From NCBI RefSeq assembly GCF_003217775.1, contig NZ_QJVJ01000008.1, positions 124,001-188,000 on the forward strand: a stretch of DNA of 64,000 nt. Reading direction: 5' to 3'. Positions 61,616 through 64,000 of this stretch are shown here, piece after piece. The position numbers were made by a program, and so were the translations under genes. Source of the stretch: Paenibacillus flagellatus. Lineage in GTDB: Bacteria; Bacillota; Bacilli; Paenibacillales; NBRC-103111. Every line of letters begins with the position of its first letter. Within the stretch, counting starts at the first letter, position 1. Under the pieces are notes generated by a model. The model had not been told where the DNA came from. It saw only the letters and a list, made by a program, of their open reading frames with translations, and did not search any database.

Positions 61616-62089
61616 TCAGAACAGCCCGCGGAAGACGACGTCGGGCGACGGCGGCGTCATTCCCGCTTCCCTCGCCCATACGGAAAGCTGGCCGGCATGG
61701 TGAATTTCGTGGGCGATCAGATGCCCGACCGCCTCCGCGTATTTTATCGGCACGGTTTTCCCGCCTATGGACGCTTCGAACGTGCCCGTTTCTTTATCGG
61801 GGCCCCAATCCAGCAGAAACGATTCGACCGTCGGCCGGCATTCGTCCGAAAACCGCTTTACCGCTTCCGGTGTCGGGTAATCGTCAAGATCGTGGTTGAC
61901 GTCCGGGACGCCTTGAACCGTCGTGATCCACTCGTGCTCGACGGCGACGATATGGGCGAGCGTCCGGAGCATCGTCCGATGGCCGCCGACGCGCGGCTTC
62001 GTCCATTCCTCTTCAGGGAGTGCGGCCAAGCCTTCAAGCCACTCGTCCCGAATTTGCCAATTGTAACGGAACATCGGTAACGGGTTCAT
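61616..62089 (-). CDS. DinB family protein (second)
   Basis: 157 residues from the ATG at 62089, with GGGAGG about 12 bases upstream. DinB four-helix bundle with three potential metal-binding His: one in LAHIVAVEHEW and others in HLIAHEIHHAGQLSVWAREA. This is the canonical arrangement of DinB/YfiT-like proteins. It is divergent from the TetR regulator at 62293. Only distantly similar to the DinB protein at 29866. Confidence 0.85.
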   Translation of the reverse strand: MNPLPMFRYNWQIRDEWLEGLAALPEEEWTKPRVGGHRTMLRTLAHIVAVEHEWITTVQGVPDVNHDLDDYPTPEAVKRFSDECRPTVESFLLDWGPDKETGTFEASIGGKTVPIKYAEAVGHLIAHEIHHAGQLSVWAREAGMTPPSPDVVFRGLF

Positions 62090-62223
62090 AGGAAACGATA
62101 ACCTCCCGGGATCGGTTGATAGCTTTAGTATAGAGAATAGAAGACTAGGGAACAAGCGTTCGATCGTATACTTCCGCGAGATTGCATGCCTGGGGGCAAA
62201 CACTCGATGCGCGGACGGACCGG

Positions 62224-62272
62224 TTGACAACGGGGAGCGATATCGGGTATGTTTTAATTGAACAACGGTCAA
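62224..62272 (+). promoter_or_regulatory. Promoter and probable TetR operator
   Basis: TTGACA (62224-62229), 18-base spacer, TATGTT (62248-62253). TTGAAC-aac-GGTCAA (62258-62272), a near-perfect palindrome with one mismatch, covers the expected start of transcription, which fits autorepression. Confidence 0.6.
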
Positions 62273-62292
62273 AAAAAGGAGGCGCATGCCCG

Positions 62293-62880
62293 GTGTCGCC
62301 ACGCAAAGCGGTCGACGAAGAGCTCGGCCGCGACAAGATCATGCAAGCGGCCCGCGAGCTGTTTGCGGAGCAAGGCTACCGGTCCGTCTCGATGCGCGGC
62401 ATCGCCGGCAAGCTCGGCTACAGTCACGGCGCGCTGTACTACCATTTCAAAGACAAGGCGGACTTGTTCAGCGCCATGGTCATCGCCGACTTCGAGCGTC
62501 TGGACGAGCGGCTGGAGGACGTGGCGGCCGGAAGGAGCGACGACCCGAAGGAGACGCTCGAAAGGCTGTTCCTCGCCTATATCCGGTTCGGCTTCGAGCA
62601 TAAGCGACATTACGAAGTGATGTTTTTGCTGGCGGAATCGGAATTGAACGACGCCGCGCGGACGGCCAAGATGCGGTCGTACGAGAAGTTCGCCGCGTTC
62701 GTCACGGAGCTGCTGAAGGAGCTCGGAAGCGCGGAGAGCGGGACGCTCATGGCGCCGTGGAGCTTGTTCCTGTCGCTGCACGGATTCGTCGCGTATTATT
62801 TGCATACGGATCAGACGTATGACGGCATGCGCGGGTTGGCGGAGAAGCATGCGCGTCTTCTGGTTCGCGGTACGCTGTAA
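62293..62880 (+). CDS. TetR family transcriptional regulator
   Basis: 195 residues from a GTG at 62293, about 9 bases after GGAGG. N-terminal helix-turn-helix RDKIMQAARELFAEQGYRSV and GIAGKLGYSHGALYYHFKDK is typical of TetR. The C-terminal ligand domain is diverse, with TetR_C-like FEHKRHYEVMFLLAESE. The SDR gene 63 bases downstream on the same strand is the likely co-regulated partner. Confidence 0.93.
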   Translation: MSPRKAVDEELGRDKIMQAARELFAEQGYRSVSMRGIAGKLGYSHGALYYHFKDKADLFSAMVIADFERLDERLEDVAAGRSDDPKETLERLFLAYIRFGFEHKRHYEVMFLLAESELNDAARTAKMRSYEKFAAFVTELLKELGSAESGTLMAPWSLFLSLHGFVAYYLHTDQTYDGMRGLAEKHARLLVRGTL

Positions 62881-62943
62881 GGCGTGCCCCTTTTTTTGCC
62901 GATTAATTGACCGATGGTAAATAATGTGGTGGAGGAGACGGAC

Positions 62944-63918
62944 ATGAAAAGAGCGGTCGTACTGGGAGCCGCGGGCGGAATGGGCCGCGCGCTCGCAAAG
63001 GAATTGCTGGCGAGAGGCGTCGAAACGGTCGCGTTCGGCCGGTCGCGCGGGAAGCTGGAATCGTTGGCCGAAGAGATCGGGCATCGTTCGTCGTTGACGA
63101 TTAAGGCGGGGGACGCGCTTCGGCCGGACGAGGTGGCGGAGGCGGCCGCAGGGGCCGACGTCCTGTTCCACAGCATGGGCATGCCGTACCCGGAATGGGG
63201 GGAGAAGCTGCTTCCGCTGGCCGCGTCGGTCATGCGGGGGGCGAGGATGGCGGGGGCGAAGACGGTCGTCATCGACAATATTTATCCGTACGGCCGACGG
63301 ACCGGTCCGGAGCCCGCGACCGAAAGCCATCCGAAGCGTCCGCACACCCGCAAGGGCCGGTTGAAGCTGGATATGGAGCGCGTCGTCATGGACGCTCACC
63401 GGGAGGGCGCTCCCGCGCTGATCGTCCGGCTCCCCGACTTTTACGGTCCGGACGCGCCGAACAGCATGCTCGACATGACGCTGGCCGCCATCGCGAAGCG
63501 GAAGCCGGCGATGTTCGTCGGCCGGCTGGACGTTCCGCGCGAGTATGTCTATGTCCCCGATGCGGCGAAGGCGGTCGTCGAGCTCGCCTTTCGGGAGGAC
63601 GCCTACGGGGAAAGCTGGCACGTCCCCGGAGCGGGCGTCATCACCGGGGCGGACATCGTCCGCATCGCAAGGGACGAGGCCGGCGCGAGCAAGCCGGTCC
63701 GCACGATCGGGCGCAAAACGTTCGCCCTGCTCGGGCTGTTCAATCCGTTCATGCGCGAGGTGAGAGAGATGCTCTACTTGACCGAGGAGCCGTTCGTGCT
63801 GAGCGGAGCCAAGTACGAGCGGCGCATCGGGCCGCTGCCGGCGACGCCGTTCGAGCAGGGTATCCGCGAAACGGTCCGGGCGCATATGGCCAAGTCGGCG
63901 GACGCCGTCGGACGATAA
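62944..63918 (+). CDS. NAD(P)-dependent SDR/epimerase family protein
   Basis: 324 residues from the ATG at 62944, with GGAGGAG about 7 bases upstream. Rossmann motif KRAVVLGAAGGMGRALAKEL; VVIDNIYPYGRR, RLPDFYGPDAPNSMLDM and REYVYVPDAAKAVVELAF are typical of extended/atypical SDR reductases acting on sugars, flavonoid-like compounds or aldehydes. A YxxxK is not clear. Downstream of and probably repressed by the TetR protein; may help detoxify the TetR ligand (inference). Confidence 0.83.
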   Translation: MKRAVVLGAAGGMGRALAKELLARGVETVAFGRSRGKLESLAEEIGHRSSLTIKAGDALRPDEVAEAAAGADVLFHSMGMPYPEWGEKLLPLAASVMRGARMAGAKTVVIDNIYPYGRRTGPEPATESHPKRPHTRKGRLKLDMERVVMDAHREGAPALIVRLPDFYGPDAPNSMLDMTLAAIAKRKPAMFVGRLDVPREYVYVPDAAKAVVELAFREDAYGESWHVPGAGVITGADIVRIARDEAGASKPVRTIGRKTFALLGLFNPFMREVREMLYLTEEPFVLSGAKYERRIGPLPATPFEQGIRETVRAHMAKSADAVGR

Positions 63919-64000
63919 CCGCCCGATCCGCGCCGGGGCCCCGCTGACGGCCCGTGTCCCTGTCTCCCGGCGAGCGCCGGCCGAGCGATAGCCGCTTAAA

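Noticed and set aside
62269-63885. 538-residue leftward ORF
   Set aside because: Opposite the TetR and SDR genes, both of which have motifs and good start signals.
1-64000. CRISPR arrays, insertion sequences, prophage genes, rRNA
   Set aside because: None seen: no regularly spaced repeats, transposase or integrase motifs, phage structural genes or rRNA sequences in either strand.

Overview
The window looks like a chromosomal segment of an endospore-forming member of the Paenibacillaceae (Cohnella/Paenibacillus-like). The evidence is the order ydcC-like / alr / ndoAI / ndoA / tex / cmpA / sprT-like, which matches the Bacillus subtilis ydcC-ydcK neighbourhood, together with a sporulation gene (cmpA), Bacillota-type AGGAGG ribosome binding sites, and a high-GC, high-GC3 coding style from about 16 kb onward. 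The high GC produces many long antisense shadow ORFs, which are left out.

1-16.0 kb is a strikingly AT-rich surface-polysaccharide locus. A divergent, truncated O-antigen-ligase-like gene at the left edge is followed by one long rightward operon: Wzz-like chain-length protein, membrane-bound nucleotide-sugar 4,6-dehydratase, SDR reductase, PglC-type initiating sugar phosphotransferase, three glycosyltransferases, a three-gene UDP-L-6-deoxy-HexNAc pathway (WbjB-like, RmlD-like, WecB-like), an EpsG-type polymerase, a Wzx flippase and a methyltransferase. Together they describe a complete Wzx/Wzy-type pathway. Composition switches abruptly at about 16.0-16.08 kb, which suggests an exchanged cassette.

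16-31.5 kb is mostly core genome: a YdcC-like lipoprotein, alanine racemase, the chromosomal EndoAI/EndoA (MazEF-type) pair, Tex, CmpA, a SprT-like protein, five tRNA genes in two clusters (Asn, Ser; Glu, Lys, Leu), CorA, a lactonase, a Hyi-like isomerase, a DCC protein with an odd insertion, an unknown membrane protein, and a WYL regulator with a DinB gene.

31.7-38.0 kb is the most unusual part. Two response regulators that share a novel STAS-like C-terminal domain flank a membrane class III adenylate/guanylate cyclase and a 1011-residue CheA-like kinase that carries an internal Hpt domain and a C-terminal CheX-like phosphatase domain. This looks like a self-contained phosphorelay/cyclic-nucleotide module.

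38-64 kb is mixed: a beta-helix/coiled-coil/poly-Arg protein, an AraC regulator with divergent FAD oxidoreductase, a second membrane-anchored FAD oxidoreductase, YdcF- and DUF2621-type proteins, endonuclease IV, PurU, a chemoreceptor, a ydaO-type c-di-AMP riboswitch in front of a LysM-CAP protein, transketolase, PpnP, a dehydrogenase fused to a PilZ domain, glucose-6-phosphate isomerase, a YigZ protein, thiamine pyrophosphokinase, a racemase with a divergent MocR regulator, a second DinB protein, and a TetR regulator with an SDR gene. Signals for cAMP/cGMP, c-di-GMP and c-di-AMP therefore all occur within 25 kb. No insertion sequence, integrase, CRISPR array or rRNA gene was seen.
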